Below are positions 23,860 through 24,553 of a stretch of 24,553 nt of DNA, piece by piece (position 1 is the first letter of the stretch; every line of letters begins with the position of its first letter). Source of the DNA: CAYVWB01 sp964455395 (lineage in GTDB: Bacteria > Desulfobacterota > Desulfovibrionia > Desulfovibrionales > Desulfovibrionaceae); assembly GCA_964455395.1 (NCBI GenBank), contig CAYVWB010000066.1, positions 1-24,553 of the forward strand, in the 5' to 3' direction. Below the pieces are notes generated by a model. The model did no database searches. It was not told where the DNA came from and worked only from the letters and a program-made list of their open reading frames with translations. The position numbers were made by a program, and so were the translations under genes.

Positions 23860-23888
23860 TTGACGAGGGCGGATGCATCGTGTAACAA
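23860..23888 (+). promoter_or_regulatory. Candidate promoter for ffh
   Basis: TTGACG (23860-23865) matches the -35 consensus at 5 of 6. After 17 nt comes TAACAA (23883-23888), a poor -10. The start codon is about 85 nt downstream. It lies back to back with the minus-strand candidate in the 247-nt divergent gap. Confidence 0.4.
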
Positions 23889-23973
23889 ACTCGCTCTTTC
23901 GCCCAGGTCCCTTTGCGTCCAACGCCCATGACGGCGGCCGCCAACGCCCATCGCGCGCCCCGCAGGAGCACCC

Positions 23974-24553
23974 ATGTTCGAGAGTCTTTCCGATCGCCTC
24001 AACGACGTCTTCAAGAAGTTCCGCGGTCAGGGTCGCCTGACCGAGGAGAACGTGCAGGCCGGCTTGCGCGAAGTGCGCCTGGCCCTGCTGGAAGCCGACG
24101 TCAACTACAAGGTGGTCAAGGACTTCGTGGAGCGCGTGAAGGAGCGCGCCTTGGGTCAGGACGTCCTCGGCAGTCTCACGCCGGGGCAGCAAGTCGTCAA
24201 GATCGTGCACGACGAGCTGGTGGAGCTCCTCGGGGGCGAACAAGCCGGGTTGAACCTCGCTCCTGAAGACGAGGGTCCCACCGTCATCATGATGGTCGGC
24301 TTGCAAGGCTCGGGCAAGACCACCACCACGGCCAAGCTCTCGCTCTATTTGCGCAAGGAGAAGAAAGCGCCGCTCATGGTCCCGGCGGACGTCTACCGGC
24401 CCGCGGCCATCCAGCAGCTCCACGCCTTGGGCCGGCAGCTGGACATGCCCGTCTACGACTCCTCGGTGGAAATGAACCCCGTGGACATCGCCAAGGACGC
24501 CGTGGCCCACGCCAAAGCTGAAGGCCGCGACGTGGTCATCCTGGATACGGCAG
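23974..24553 (+). CDS. ffh: Signal recognition particle GTPase Ffh (partial, 5' part)
   Basis: First 193 codons; the gene continues beyond the window. AGGAG lies 5 nt before the ATG. The N domain (MFESLSDRLNDVFKKFRGQG, ALLEADVNYKVVKDFV) is followed by the G domain: GLQGSGKTTTTAKL from residue 109 (G1 loop), PADVYRPAAIQQL (insertion-box region) and VVILDTA at the window end (start of G3). This is the SRP54/Ffh N-G arrangement rather than FtsY, which would carry an acidic N-terminal extension. The protein binds signal sequences and 4.5S RNA and delivers nascent membrane proteins to FtsY and SecYEG. Confidence 0.97.
   Translation, partial: MFESLSDRLNDVFKKFRGQGRLTEENVQAGLREVRLALLEADVNYKVVKDFVERVKERALGQDVLGSLTPGQQVVKIVHDELVELLGGEQAGLNLAPEDEGPTVIMMVGLQGSGKTTTTAKLSLYLRKEKKAPLMVPADVYRPAAIQQLHALGRQLDMPVYDSSVEMNPVDIAKDAVAHAKAEGRDVVILDTA

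Noticed and set aside
1..24553. Mobile elements, tRNA, rRNA or CRISPR arrays
   Set aside because: No transposase or integrase motifs, terminal inverted repeats, tRNA-like cloverleaf or spaced repeats were seen by eye on either strand.

Overview
The window is GC-rich (about two thirds G+C by eye), densely coded bacterial chromosome. It carries strong Shine-Dalgarno starts, many large multi-domain sensor kinases and tightly overlapped genes. Gene content and protein style (TauE/SafE permease, Cys-rich HAMP sensor, Amt-kinase fusion, PEP-synthase-like proteins, a probable selenoprotein, MacA-type adaptor next to ffh) suggest a sulfate-reducing deltaproteobacterium of the Desulfovibrionales. This assignment is an inference from gene families; there is no rRNA here to confirm it.

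Layout. 1-534: no supportable gene. 535-2418 (+): TauE/SafE permease and a small three-helix membrane protein with a layout like the Oxa1/EMC3 superfamily, closed by a good terminator. 2669-3193 (-): small membrane-anchored PH-like protein. 3399-11335 (+): a compact five-gene run with ATGA/GTGA-type junctions: PhnD-like lipoprotein, membrane histidine kinase with a nine-cysteine insert, single-domain response regulator, PEP-synthase-like protein without the usual catalytic barrel, and a tyrosine/dual-specificity phosphatase fused to a YkgJ-type Cys cluster. 11585-13353 (+): APC-type permease, then an exported rhodanese whose reading frame is crossed by one in-frame TGA at the catalytic position, read here as selenocysteine. 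13530-21644 (+): response regulator with GAF-like output, an 1852-residue ammonium transporter/hybrid histidine kinase fusion, and a REC-PAS-GGDEF diguanylate cyclase. 21728-23726 (-): MacA/HlyD-like adaptor and MacB/LolD-like ATPase without an adjacent permease. 23974 to the window end (+): start of ffh (signal recognition particle GTPase).

How the genes may work together. The first signalling run looks like periplasmic ligand capture (PhnD-like) passed to a kinase and a receiver without output domain, co-transcribed with a phosphoryl-transfer enzyme and a phosphatase. The second looks like ammonium sensing by a transporter-kinase, relayed through two receivers and an HPt domain, possibly to the downstream cyclase and so to c-di-GMP.

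The most interesting item is the rhodanese. TGA replaces the catalytic Cys codon, the frame continues for 41 conserved-looking codons to a TAG, and a hairpin with bacterial SECIS-like geometry starts 6 nt after the TGA. Next in interest are the truncated PEP-synthase-like protein with its co-transcribed phosphatase-YkgJ fusion, and the Amt-kinase-cyclase module. Transmembrane segments, domain limits and homology were judged by eye; nothing was searched.
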